A DNA stretch of 64,000 nucleotides. Source: Coriaria nepalensis (taxonomy: Eukaryota > Streptophyta > Magnoliopsida > Cucurbitales > Coriariaceae). Below the pieces are notes generated by a model. That model had not been told where the DNA came from and did not search any database. It saw only the letters and a list, made by a program, of their open reading frames with translations. This document shows, one piece after another, positions 11,400-23,856 of this stretch (its first letter is position 1; every line of letters begins with the position of its first letter). A program made the translations under genes and the position numbers. Location of the stretch: NCBI GenBank assembly GCA_027186245.1, contig CP114492.1, forward strand, positions 5,344,501 through 5,408,500, read 5' to 3'.

Positions 11400-14300
11400 A
11401 TGGCATGCAGAGGGTTCTTGGAGTGTCTATTGAAGCTTCTGAACTTCCTATTGACCCTTGTGGGTCTAGCTATGGTGGGATATGGGATTTACTTGCTGGT
11501 CATATATGAACAATCTACCAGTGACGTGGCTACTCTTTCGAGCAGCAAACAAGACTTAGTTCAGTTGGGTAGACCAATGCTATTGGCTGCATCTCTTAAC
11601 TCGAGTATTGTGGATGACTTGCCCACGGCATGGTATGGAATCTAGTTCTTTTGCAAAAGTTTCTTTTTATTATATTTAAAATAAAATTTTTCTGTATTAA
11701 CAGTCCAAATTAAGTATGTGATCGTTTATATTGTTGAGGTTAAGCTTCCATCAAGCACATTTTTAGCTGTCTAATCTATTGTTAATGGTTACTGTGGTGG
11801 AAGGTAATGAAAACAATTGAAATGTCTAGAAGGCTGAAATAGATAAGAAAATCATGTTCCATCTGTATGTTTTGCCACTTTTTTAGGAAAATTAACTATA
11901 TTTATCTGTTCACTTAGATTATTTTCTCAAGTCTTTGGACTCTGGGTGTGGCTTGGTATATCTATTTTTCTTGCTTGTTTATTTATATCTCCCATGTAGG
12001 ATAAGATATGTGATAGCTATTATCCTAGACATCAATGTCACTGCTACGCTTACGTTTCTTTTAGTATCTTGCTTAGTGATTTCAGTCATGCTGCATCCTT
12101 TTTCATGTTTCTCGATCACTGATAAAACCTGCATCATTTTGTCTCTTTTCCCATGTTTCTAATCCATGATCGTGCTGATAATCTAGTATAGGATCCAAGC
12201 TAGGGAAAACTCTCATTGGGTTCATTGTTCTAAAGATATATATAGCACAATGATTAGTGACTTATTATTCAGTATGAATTCTTGTTGTGACTTTCATTTT
12301 ACCATTTTATTTTTCGTCCTTTGAGAGGAATTCCTAGATTCACCACGTTAGGGCCAAACTCACACTGGGTCCATTGCTATAAAAAATATGTATATACTAC
12401 ATATACCATGGTGATTAGTACTTAGATATTTTGCTCCAGTTACTGAGGTTCAATCCCTGTAGGGACTTTCATTTTACCATTTTACTTATTTTTTGGCCTT
12501 TGACAGGAATTCCTAGATTTCTATCTGATTCAAGAAGACCGTAATAAGTTTCAAAATTGCATGATTTTCTTTTCCTTATGGTTTGGGCAGGAGGGGTTTT
12601 TATAATTTAGGAAGGAATTTGTCCTGACTCTTTTTAGATACTTAATGCAAATGACTTATGTTTTGATGAACTTTCAAATGTTGGATATACCTAAGTTCTT
12701 TGCATCTTCTTAATTATTTTTCTATTTTTGTTTGAAACTTACATGCAGGTTCATATACTTATTCATTGCAATAGGAGCAATTCTGTTCATCATCTCCTTT
12801 TTTGGTTGTATCGGAACTTGTACACGAAATGGATGCTGCCTAAGCTGTGTATCCTAATTAGTTGCTAATTCCCTATTAAATCTAGTGGAGGTACTCTTAT
12901 ACCCATTTATGCATTATTTTTGAAAGTCTTACTGTGGAATGATGATTTGAACTCATATCTTACTAATTCCAATTCTATCCTTTCTATTGTTTAATAGCTC
13001 ACGGAATTATGAGTTCTGATGCTCTTGTATTTATTTTATTTTATTTTTAGTTATAAGCATTATTTGAAGCTTTTTTGGTTTCCTTAAGTCAAAACAGTAT
13101 TCAATATTGGTTGTTCTTTTGATTTTGGTGGAATTGGGATGTGCAGCTTTCATATATTTTGATAGCAGCTGGGAAGATGTGAGTTTTCACTGATGCATAG
13201 AAATTGATGTTAGATTTTCACATCTTCCCAGTCTCACATATTGTCCTCTATTTTTCTTGGTTTTAGGATATTCCAACCGACGATACTGGAGACTTTGATA
13301 TGATATATGCCTTTCTAAAGGATAACTGGAATATTGTGAAATGGGTAGCTCTAGGAGCTGTTGTTTTGGAGGTAAGCAGGACATGGTGCCATTCTTACTG
13401 TTCAAATTTGATTGTTTAGGCCAATGGTCTATTTTTAAATTCGATTACTAGATGTGCTAAACTTGAAGAGTTGAGTCGTGGCCGTTTGATCTGTTAGCCT
13501 TAGGTTTATAAGCATATGTATAGTTGAATATCTAACTAGGTATCAAACCTGCATCAAGCTATATCGTTTATAAAATGGAAAAATGAACTTGTACGAATGG
13601 AAGTTCTATGGATCACTGATTTCGAAAGTGGAGAATATATTATGGTATCTTGAAAACATTCTGCTTCTTAATCTGCCAATTATTTGTTGTTTCATATTTA
13701 CTTATTCTTAAATTGTATAAGACGAGTTGCATTTGTCTTTTTATGTTATTATTTATAATCTTGTGAAACTCTAAAGACATTTGTTATGCAGTCATTGAAT
13801 ACAGAAATCTTATTTATTAGAAAAGTGATTGAATACTAAAATCTTAATCAATTTCTTTTTTAGATAAAGAAGTCAAGGTTGTTGTAATGAATGAAAGGAA
13901 CACAAAGATAGGTCATGGTTCAATATAAATAACTAGGAGTTGAGATAAGCTTGAGTTCCACCCTCAAACTACACAAAAAGTTATTTAAGCTGTCATTGAT
14001 AAACTACAGAAAAAGTTAGTTAAGCTTGGTCACTGTAATTCCTCCTGTCTCCAGATGTATTGGATACATGAAGATTCTTTTTTCTTCATTGTGTAATCTG
14101 TATGGAGTAATAACCAGGATCTACCCTTCACAGTCTTACATCTGACTTCATTTTTTTCCAGTGGAAAAGCAAAAATGAATGTTGCAAGAAGAGTGTTCCT
14201 TGAAATGCTTATGCTCAAATGAACTACTTTTTCTGTTCTGATTTTGGTCCACTTAGTACCTGCTTAAGGTATCTCCACTTAAATTGCAGGCTGTCCTATT

Positions 14301-15006
14301 CTTGTTAGCTATTATGGTCAGGGCAGCAAACAAACCGGCAGATTATGACAGTGATGATGAGTTCATTGCTTCTAGGCCACAAGCTCATCAGCCATTAATC
14401 AACAGGCCTCCAGTTCCCGCAGCAGGTGTCCCTGTTGCTGGCTCTCTAGATCAGAGACCAAGCAGGACCGATGCATGGAGTGCACGAATGAGGGAGAAGG
14501 TTCGCTCCCTTCCAATATATATTTATAGGCAACATCCTTGGCTGTTTGGTAGTTTTTTAAATAGTCATCTGCAAATTCCTAAGCTCTTGATATTTTTCTT
14601 CTAACATGATTTGTATTCCCTGGGTTTATAAGGATATTATAAACCTGGAGTTTAGATTTTTTTTTTTTTTTTTCCTTAACCTTATGATGTCAATGTTTCC
14701 TTGTCAATTAGTTAACCTTAATCAGGGATTTATTTAGTAGCCACTAGCTTTATTTTTCCTTTATACTCAGGGACACAACCCAACAAGACACAGATCCATC
14801 TAGCTCTTGTTTTCAGACGAACTTTGTTGATATAGAGCTGTTAAAATATTATCATCTAATTCTGTCACTTTTATTTTTTCCTATGCCTCTAAAATCAGTA
14901 TGGGCTTGACACATCTGAGTTCACATACAACCCATCCGAGTCAAACAGATACCAGCAAGTCGCTGCACAACCTGCTGAGGAAAGGAGCCGCTGTGCCATC
15001 ATGTAA
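11400..15006 (+). CDS. TOM2A: Tetraspanin-like protein TOM2A
   Basis: Plant tetraspanin-like membrane protein. The Arabidopsis relative sits in the tonoplast, binds TOM1 and is a host factor that tobamoviruses use for multiplication; its normal cell role is poorly defined. Coding exons are 11400-11632, 12749-12848, 13098-13178, 13267-13371, 14290-14499 and 14899-15006, giving 278 residues (relative about 280). Four membrane segments lie near residues 10-36, 79-96, 112-132 and 162-184. The cytosolic tail has the conserved RAANKPADYDSDDE, DQRPSRTDAWSARMREK, YGLDTSEFTYNPSES and a C-terminal CAIM, a possible prenylation box. The start MACRGFLECLLKLLNF matches the family. Intron 2 has U12-type signals, and the intron 5 donor GTTCGC is weak. 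Confidence 0.94.
12203..12519 (+). repeat. Imperfect tandem duplication in TOM2A intron 1
   Basis: Two units (about 12203-12340 and 12349-12519) share ACTCTCAYTGGGTTCATTG or a close variant, then RTGATTAGT, then GACTTTCATTTTACCATTTTA, and both end in GGAATTCCTAGATT. They differ in length by about 30 bp. Confidence 0.75.
12849..13097 (+). other. U12-type (minor spliceosome) intron in TOM2A
   Basis: The donor reads GTATCCTAA, matching the U12 consensus at positions +1 to +7. Near the acceptor, TTCCTTAAG (13080-13088) matches the U12 branch-site consensus TTCCTTRAY in eight of nine positions. The candidate branch adenosine at 13087 lies 10 nt before the AG at 13096-13097, within the tight spacing of such introns. 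Flanking exons join in frame (CCLSC then YSILVVLL). Confidence 0.85.
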
Positions 15007-15677
15007 TGCCATGAGCTTTCTCGCTGTTCTGGACATTGTGTAAAAGAGGTTCTTCGAGTTTATCAGAAGATGGTCTTTCATTGATGCTGCGTAGAATTCA
15101 GGAGTTGTTTTTCTTTCTTTGCTTCGCCATGCGATCCTCATTTTTCGATCTTATCAAGAACAGAATTCAACATTTGGTGTGTAAACTTGCACTTGGTTGG
15201 GGTGTAGTCAATCTATCAGAGTGGTGTGTTATAAATTGCTCATTCAGAGTTTCTTTCTGGTCTGTTTTCCGTCATTTTTATTTGTGTAACGGGATCGAAG
15301 GCATGAGTTTTGGTTAACCAATTTATAAAGGCCAAAATTTGTATTACTTTAGCTGGCGCGATATGCATATATCAGAATTTTTCTCTTTTTTTTTTTTTTT
15401 TCCTTTTGCCAATTAAAAATTCAAGTTTAGATCTTAATATTGGTTGAATTAATGTTTTCTGCATTTGAAGTGATAAGGAAATATACGGTTTTAGGTACTA
15501 ATTGTTGCTAAAGTTTTGGGGTACAGAGCTTTTATCCCAATTAACTATGTGAAACTATAACGAAGTTTCATTATAATAAATTCTCAAATTAGCTTAACAT
15601 GTGAGAGAGTCCATACTATATATACACATTATAACATCCCACCCAATTTTCATTGTGAAACAATTGCAAAGTCTAAT

Positions 15678-15772
15678 AATCCCGAAATACTTAGAAGAAA
15701 GTGAGTCAATCCTGAAATACTCAGAAGCTAATAAGTCAAAGTATCCCGAAATACTCAAAAGCCAGCAAGCCA
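15678..15772 (+). repeat. Three degenerate 32-33 bp tandem units
   Basis: Each unit carries TCCYGAAATACTYARAAG followed by a variable ten or so bases ending in AGTCAA or AGCCA. The copies start near 15678, 15709 and 15742. Confidence 0.7.
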
Positions 15773-16412
15773 TGTTGAAATATTACCTTAGCAAATTTTG
15801 ACCAGACCAACCTCAAATTGACTGTCATTTTTTTCCTTAAATCTTATAAATCTATGACACGAGATAATATGTCGATTTTAACCTCAACAAATATATCAAT
15901 ATTAACCACATTCTTAAATAGTGATCCGAAAGTCCACCGCAGTGGAGCCTTTGGTGCAATTTCATGCATCGTTTTCGGTTTTACTAAAACATAAAGTATC
16001 ATAAAAAATTATGAATTACAAAATATAAAATATAAAAAAAGACATTTATGTATTGAGTGTTATTAGTTAGCACCAACTAGTTTTGGCAAAAAAAAAAAAA
16101 AAGCACCAACTATTTAAAGTCGACATCCACAGCAATTTGGTCTACAGCTGTATATTATGTTAGATTTTACATATAACACGGAAAAAAATCTTGCTTCCAA
16201 TTTTTTAGTGTCAACCCTTTGCCTTTTATTGGTTTCCATGCTTCACCCAACTCTGCAATGGTGGGCTCTCATCAAAATCTTGGCTTTCAAGTTGAGTATT
16301 TTTTTAATTTATCTTGCTACTCGTTGGATTAAGATATATGGGTTTGCTGTATAATCGCCAGGCTTTCTCAGATCTTTTTGTTTGGCTGCTTTTCCATTCG
16401 TGTTCGAATTAT

Positions 16413-16464
16413 AAGTGATTGAATAAAGAGTAAAAATTAAGTGATTGAATAAGGAGTAAAAATT
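16413..16464 (+). repeat. 26-bp tandem duplication
   Basis: AAGTGATTGAATAARGAGTA plus AAAATT occurs twice in succession, differing at one base. Confidence 0.85.
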
Positions 16465-17044
16465 AAATTTATCTTTATATTATGGATTCTGTAATACGTA
16501 ACTTGCTATTCAATAGATCACTAATTAGTTTTTATTTTTAAATTTTGTTGTCTTTTATTGTTCTGTTAGTGGCTTTATCTTTCCATGCGGAAAGTGATAG
16601 CTTTGTTCTAAATGGATTACAGGACTGTAGATTTGTTGTAATGAAAACGACATTTTTTTTTTTCTTGGGGAGGATAATAGAAGTTTATATACTTTTCTGT
16701 TTAGTTTTTGCTGATCATATTATTATTCTATTTTGTTTGTTTGAATCACAAAGGGTAGCGACGTGAGAAAGGATGAGTTTGAATATTAAGTCAGTTTGCC
16801 AAGTTGAGGTTGTGGGTGTCGTTTTTCCTGTTTTTTTATTTATTTATTTAAGTTTTTTTTTTAAAAAAAAATAATAATAATAATAATAATTGTCTGCACT
16901 TTTCTCTTCTTCTTCCTTTCTATTTGGTCCTATTCTCTTTCTTTCCGCATAAATTGTTCAAACGTGTGAAAAAAGATATTATCACCTCAAACAGCTTCTT
17001 GACATACTAGTTCCTGTGTACAACTTTTACATTCTTTGTAGCAT

Positions 17045-20000
17045 ATGGAAATGAGATCGAGGAAAGGAAAACGGTCGGAGGTAGTTAAGCTTTCGAGTTA
17101 ATTCATGTATTTTCTCTACTTAGAACATGTATTAAATAATCTCGGATTTTTGGTTTGATGGAGATAACATTTTCGGGTCCTTTTTTCTTTTTCCATTCAG
17201 GCTTTTTGGCCTTCAATTGTGATGAAAAAATGGTTGAATATTAAGCCCAAGGCTTATGATTTCAGTGAAGATGAAATTGATACTGAAACTGAGAGTGAAG
17301 ATGATGGTATATACATATGTTTTGGGTGTTTGCTAGAATAGAAAATCATCGTTATACAGTTTTCTATTTAGATCATTGCTTTTTTTGTTCTCTCTTTTTT
17401 GGGATCCTCCAGCTTGCTCTGTTAAAGATGATGAAAGAACGCAAGTGGATGAGGATCATACCCATAGAACAAAGTGGAAGAACGATTATGTTTCTTCAAC
17501 TCAAACAATATCAGGCAATTCTTTCCTTATCAGTAATTTCTTGTTACTTTGGTGAAATTTCCTTAATTTCCATCTTTCTCAACCAAATTTAACTAGATAG
17601 ATTACTAACCTCTGTAATTATACAACTTATTCTCTCTTTTCTATCTCTTTTTTTTCTCTTCATTTATTTATGTGAAGTGTTGACGAGGTGTTGGCGCTTA
17701 TGATTATTGGTCCAGATCTCCCGCCTTCTAAGAGCTATCCCTTCAGACATAGAAGAGGAAAATCAGAGACCATTCGAGCTCAGTACATAAACAAAAAGGA
17801 TATGAGGTAATGCTCCAAATTAGTTTTATTAGCTTTAACTTCTTCTGTACTTGAATTACTCCTCTGATCAGAGGTCTTACCAATTCATCAAATTTTTTTG
17901 TCTCCTTACCTTTTTAATTTCAGGGTGACAATTTGTACTTGGAATGTTGCTGGAAGACTTCCAAACGAAGATATCGATTTACACAATTGGCTTTCTACCG
18001 ACGAGCCAGCAGATATTTACATAATTGGGTACGTAGAAATTTGAGCTTCCAAACTCTAACTGATTGTCGTATTTGTCAAGCTTTTCGTTACGGACATAGA
18101 ATAGGATGATATTCTCAGATATCCAATCATTACTCTGCATTAGCTCACTTCAACTTGGCATGCAATTGTTAACAGCTTCCAAGAGATAGTACCTTTAAAT
18201 GCCGGGAATGTGTTGGGAGCAGAAGATAGTAGGCCTATCCCAAAGTGGGAATCAACAATTCGGAAAACACTCAATAAATCCTTAGAACCCGTAAGCAAAT
18301 ACAAAAGCTACAGTGCTCCACCTTCTCCAGTGCAAAGAACTTCTGTTATTGATGTGCTTGTCGATCAAGCCACCAGTGATCGTCAGATAAATGCAATTAA
18401 CGAACAATATTCTGGCAAGAATTTGAATTTGGAAAGAATCTATGGACTTGATTGTGACAGTCGATTAGATTGGCTGGAAGTTCCGTTAGATGCAACCCCT
18501 CAAATTATAGATTCAAATATGAAACTCCGAAGAGTACTAAGTAGTTCTGCAAGAATCGGATTTAATTGGTCAGAGTTCCCTCCAGTTTTTCCTCCTCAAA
18601 ACCAAATAAATGTCGCCGCTATGAAAAGATCTTATCATAGTTATGGGAATTTAGGATCGATCTGGATGGAACAGCAAGAGCAGCGGGAAATTCTTGACTC
18701 TCTCTCCGATCACTGCAACAATTTTCCCGAAGAAGAAGAAGATGATAGTTTCATTGAATTACAAAATGACCACCAACAAGAACATCATGAGACTGTAGCC
18801 AGAGATGGTGCGAAGAAGTCTCGTCCAAGTTATGTCCGGATTGTAAGCAAGCAGATGATAGGGATCTACGTTTCGATTTGGGTTCGGAGGCAGTTGAGAA
18901 GACATGTCAACAACTTGAAAGTTTCTCCGGTCGGGGTTGGTTTGATGGGTTACATAGGCAACAAGGGATCGGTTTCGGTTAGTATGTCTCTCTTTCAGTC
19001 CCGGTTGTGTTTCGTATGTTCCCATCTGGCATCGGGTCAGAAAGGTGGCGCAGAGCAGAGGCGAAATGAGGACGTAAATGAGATCATACGGCGTACGAGT
19101 TTCGATTCTGTGTTTGACAGTAATCAACCACAGACGATTCCATCTCATGAGTAAGCACACTATATACTTCGCTAACACCAATTTGTTACTAAATTCTAGA
19201 TTTGACCCACAAAATCTTGTCTTGGACTCACGAAATCTTATATTTTTAGATTTCAATCTACTCACTTGTCAATTTCAACTGTTTAACATGTTATGGAGAA
19301 AAAAAAAATTTATTTTCCTTGAATATTTCTAACTGTATTTAATCTGTTGATTATGTAAAAGCAGTCAGATCTTCTGGTTTGGGGATTTAAATTATCGTCT
19401 GAATTTGTTAGACTCGGAGATAAGGAAGCTCGTTACACAGAAACAATGGGATGAACTCATCAAATATGATCAGGTGAGAGACCAAGCTGCAGTGTAAAAA
19501 GAAAACTAATTCAGTTTAAGCCCCCAAATGTCATTTTGTTAAAAACGATATTTCCAAGTACAAAAGGAAAAGGGAATTTGCTTTGATCAAGAGGAAGTAG
19601 AAACAAAAAAAATTTAATGAAATCTTAAATGTTGGTGGCAGCTTAGCAGAGAACTCAACACAGGGGGTGTATTTGAGGGATGGAAAGAGGGAGCCATAGA
19701 CTTCCCTCCCACATATAAATACGAAATCAACTCCGATACATATGTCGGTAAAAACCCTAAAGAGGGAGATAAGAAACGGTCCCCGGCTTGGTGAGTTTAC
19801 TTTCCAAAGATGGAAAAAATGAAACTTTAGGGAATAGATATTAAACCCTACTATTACAATATGCAGGTGCGATCGGATACTGTGGCTTGGAAAGGGAATA
19901 CGACAAGCCTCTTACAAGCGGGCTGAGATGAAGCTTTCAGATCATCGACCGGTGACATCAATATTTTCCGTTGAAGTTGAAGTATTAGACCAAAGAAAGT

Positions 20001-20080
20001 TGCAGAGAGCTCTCATTGTGAATAGTGCAGCAGTACATCCCGAGATTTTCCTCGACGAGAAAGGAGAGTTAGAATTTTAG
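17045..20080 (+). CDS. IP5P2: Type I inositol polyphosphate 5-phosphatase 2
   Basis: Removes the 5-phosphate from soluble inositol phosphates such as Ins(1,4,5)P3, damping calcium and ABA signalling. Coding exons are 17045-17080, 17201-17306, 17413-17514, 17716-17806, 17924-18028, 18176-19150, 19365-19473, 19642-19790 and 19867-20080, giving 628 residues. The ATG at 17051 (two codons on) equally suits the family start MRTRRGK-like. Catalytic motifs are TWNVAGR (about 117), GFQEIVPLNAGN (147), SHLASGQKGGAEQRR (about 429), WFGDLNYR (476), PAWCDRILW (556) and LSDHRPV (about 581). An acidic, Ser-rich insert (about 160-365), including KSYSAPPSPV and SARIGFNWSE, is typical of the plant type I group. 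The exon 3 donor appears to be GC (TCAG|GCAATT). All catalytic residues I expect are present. Confidence 0.93.
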
Positions 20081-21785
20081 TCAGGGACCTGGGATTGGTA
20101 TAACAGTGTTCTGAATGTTTGTAGTTTGTAGTTACTAGCTATTATTGCCCGTCTGAAATGAAAGATCCTGTTTTCAACGCATACAATTCGAATTTTGTAA
20201 ACGCCAGGTTACCTAAACGTCCAGTTTGAATATCAAAAGACTCTACTAAAATACTATGATAATATCGTATTTGAACATATTTCTTCCGTCTTTGATTCAT
20301 ACAGGGGCAGAATTTGGGCATGCATGTAGAGATCATCGTTGTTCAAATCTAAAATTTCATAGAACACGTTCTTTTTTTAGGTTTCTAGATTTTTTTTTTT
20401 TTTTTTTAAATTTAGTCCACGGCTACTGAATTGTGCCCTCTTTGTTGAAATGAGTAGAGAACAAGGATTGCTGGCTATTAGTAGACAAACCGTGGAAAAT
20501 TGAATTTTACTTGAAGAACAACGTTTAAACGAAATAAAGTTTAGTAAACTGGCGTTTGAAACTATTTAAAAATCAAACAAAACTGTGTATAATCAATCAT
20601 AAAATCAACAGCATTTTAAAAGTCAGTACATAGATTGTCATACTGTATCAGACCCCCATCAGAGCACAAAAATCTGAAACAAACCAAAGCCAAAACTAAT
20701 TCAGACATACTAATCAGTGGCATCTACTAATTGCACCATACTTTCGGCAAGAATGGAGGAGGGGAAAAAGTATGAGCCATTCGAGCAACAGGCGAGAGAC
20801 GAAAAGTGGAATAAGCAAGCAGACTTGTACCAAAGTCTCGATTCTCAACTCTTACAACTTTGTGTCAGAATTGCAATTCAAATTTTTTTATTATAATAAT
20901 TGTTTAATGTGATTTTCTAGATTCCCAACTTCTATTACCTGTCGTACCCTTATCATATATAATTATTAAAGATTAAGAATATATGTAGATGTCTTATATT
21001 TCTGATAAATTCTTGCTTAGGATATACTTACCACCTCGTAGGAAACCCACTGATCATTAGCCACGTGGATTTAAAAGGCTGACTAGATTTAAAAAAAAAA
21101 AAGGAAAAGTAACTGATTTCCGGATTCGTTCATTGTTAGTAAATTTGAAATAAACGAAATATTATCTAATCACCTTTATAACCGTCACAGTTAATATTAG
21201 GGGAGCGATCAGGAAGCTACAAATTGAATTGAATGTTAGAGGACTGGATTCTATTTTTATATTATCCTTTAATATTTAATTTTGTATATAAATTTCTATA
21301 TTGTCTTTATAATTCAATAGTTAAAATATATATCATTCATAAGAAAAAATATAAAAATATAAATTAATTAAAATATGATTAATTTATAAACCGTATTTGA
21401 TTATTTTTCTCTTCCATTATTTTAACAGTTGCTACTTCTCTTTCTTTCTTTTTCTCTAAATATTGACGAATGACAATAGTCATTCATATTGATTTAAATA
21501 TAAAATATATAGACTAATATTCGATCTAAATATCTGAAATCAGAATATGAAATCTAGAGATCGGTATTTAATATGAATCTAAAATCCGGAGACTGATATT
21601 TAATTTGTAGTTCCCTATTTGAAATATGAAATTAGATCAAGTTCCCAATCTAGACAGAGTTCTCGATTTCCCGACGTATCGATTTGTCCCAAACCGATAT
21701 CTCATATGTACGTCTGTGCATGGACAAAATTGAAAATTTTGTACCAAACTTATTTTGCTTTTTGGTTCCGCTGTTATTCATCACC
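20081..21785. other. IP5P2 3' region and AT-rich intergenic DNA
   Basis: Transcription of IP5P2 probably ends within the first 300 bp. The rest has no credible frame. CCACGTGG occurs at 21061-21068 without a nearby gene start. I see nothing else. Confidence 0.5.
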
Positions 21786-22242
21786 TTTCATTGTCGCCAC
21801 TGCCCCAACCTCAACCACTGCTATCATAATTTCTATTATCGGTATAAAAATATTAAATTTTTAATTAATCTCTCTCTTGACTAAAATATTTTACTCTTGT
21901 TTAATTTTTTTTTCCGACTCAATAATCACTAACACCAAGAGTGTTATCATCTTCTTCGATGCATTAATCTCATCAGATTTCTCTCTCCGGACAATTGGGA
22001 TTGCATTATCTAGGTGATGGTTGGGTCAGGAAAAATTAAGAGATCCAAAAATATAGGTCATACAATCTCGATCGTTCGGAGAGAGATTTCTTGCGGAGGT
22101 TAGTGAGATAGAGAAGATAGTAGCAATTTGGCGGTGACTGTAGCTGGTTGAAAAAAAAAAGTAAAAAAAAAAAAACTATAAATTTAATATTTTTTATATA
22201 GACGGTGGAGGTTAACAGTAATAGTGGCGGAGGGTGGTGTTG
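21786..22242. repeat. Old foldback (inverted-repeat) element
   Basis: The arm at about 21786-21865 (ending ATAAAAATATTAAATTT) pairs imperfectly with the complement of about 22174-22242 (AAATTTAATATTTTTTATAT). An inner pair, about 21958-22005 (GATTTCTCTCTCCGGACAAT) and 22066-22110 (GATCGTTCGGAGAGAGATTT), pairs around a centre near 22,035. The fold suggests a decayed MITE. Ends and target duplication could not be set. Confidence 0.5.
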
Positions 22243-23022
22243 GAAGTTGATGGTAGCGCTAGAAGTGGGTTAAATAATATTAAATTTAAATTAAATATAA
22301 TATAAATATAAATATAAATTTTAAGTTAAAATTAAATTTAAAATTTTAATAATTATTTAAAAATTATGTAATATATACATAATTATTTCACATATATTTA
22401 ATAAAATTAAAAGATTATAATTTAAACTTAAATTTTGATATACAATATAATTATTAAATAATTTAAATATTTATTATAACTTGTATTAAAGTTTAAAAAT
22501 TTATCCTAATTTTTTAATAAATTTTAGAATTCTAAAATAAATATTTTGAATATTTATTATAATTGTTGCGTGAAGTCTCTATTTCTACTTAACGATTCTT
22601 TATTTATTTAATTATATATACAAAAACGGATAAAAGAAATTTTAAAAGGTATCGGAATCCGGATTCAGTAGAATCCGGGTCACTAGTGCACGTAGTCTCG
22701 TAAAAATTTAGATTTAAGATTGAAACTGGAGGCCAAATTTTGATGGTTATGAATTATTATGGAAAGTTCTAGTCTTTCCTTAATATGTCCTTTGTTTTGT
22801 GGTACGTATTTTGACTTAGAAAAGAAAAGCACAGGCCGGTCGGAAAAGAAACAATTCTACTGCAACCGAATTTGGTAACGTTCTGGCAATCACCAAACAA
22901 GTGTAAATCTAATTTGGTAAGACATTCCAAAAGCGTATGTCAGTTATATTTCATGTCCTAATTCTGGGCTCATACAGGATTTGTCTCAAACTCACGTCTA
23001 ATGATTTGCCTAACCAAATGCA
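22243..23022. other. AT-rich intergenic DNA
   Basis: Extremely AT-rich, with runs of TAAATATAA type from 22,270 to 22,560. No gene or repeat boundary was seen. Confidence 0.5.
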
Positions 23023-23031
23023 CTAAATTTA

Positions 23032-23856
23032 GAATTAATTACAGTTTTAATCCTTATATAATTTACTTTTTTCAAATTTATCTTTATTTAATTTCCATCA
23101 ATTTTTTAGTCAATGTGATCGGATTTTAGATAATGATATTGACATGACACGTTAATATAATATGTTGCATTATTAAAATTATATATTTATTAATTATTAA
23201 TTTTTATTATTTTTATTTTCACCCCTACTCATTTCTTATTATGCAAATTCAAATTTAATTGTTTGAAAATTCATTTTTATTTTCATCTCTTATTAATTTC
23301 TTAATATCTTCAAAGAAAATCGGACCTCCTCCATGGGAGGTCTATTCTTTTTTTTTTTTTTTGTTCATATTCTACAGCATCGATCAAATCCGATTCTTCA
23401 CACGGAAGAATTGGATCTATCAGGTCTAATTATTCAGAATAGATTGGATCGATCCAATCAGATTTCTTGCTAAAAATGAAATTATTTGATTTGAAAACTT
23501 CACAAAGACAATGGGATTGATTGATGTCTCGTAAAAAAAAGTCAGACCATTTTTGTTATTTTATGAAAAATGGGATCGAGAATTTTTTTTACACTAATTT
23601 TTTGAAAAATTAAAAATATAAATTTGGTTTCAAAATTACAATAAAAAATTAATAAGGGAGGAAAGTGAACATAAATAAAAGGTTAAGAATAAAAAAATAA
23701 TAAATTTTTTTAATGTCGTAACATGCTATGTAAAATCCAATCATAGGAATTAAAAAATTGACCGGAGACTACAAAGAGACTAAAAATTGACCGGACATTA
23801 CACATGAATAAATTCGTAAAGACGAACTACATAAAAACTAAAACTATAATTAACCT
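23032..23856. mobile_element. Non-autonomous Mutator-type MITE with 9-bp target duplication
   Basis: CTAAATTTA flanks the element on both sides (23023-23031 and 23857-23865); a 9-bp duplication is the hallmark of Mutator-like elements. The left end GAATTAATTACAGTTTTAAT is matched by the complement of the right end, AGGTTAATTATAGTTTTAGT. Similarity between arms continues for more than 100 bp; for example ATCGGATTTTAGATAATGAT pairs with the complement of GTAAAATCCAATC near 23,740. The element is 825 bp and has no coding capacity. Confidence 0.72.

Larger units (their letters stand above)
15007..17044. other. TOM2A 3' UTR and intergenic DNA
   Basis: The 3' UTR probably runs to about 15,340. No gene follows until IP5P2. 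A degenerate three-copy repeat lies at 15678-15772 and a 26-bp duplication at 16413-16464. An ATA/AAT microsatellite lies at about 16868-16891. ATTCTTTGTAG just before 17042 could be a leader-intron acceptor for the next gene. Confidence 0.55.
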
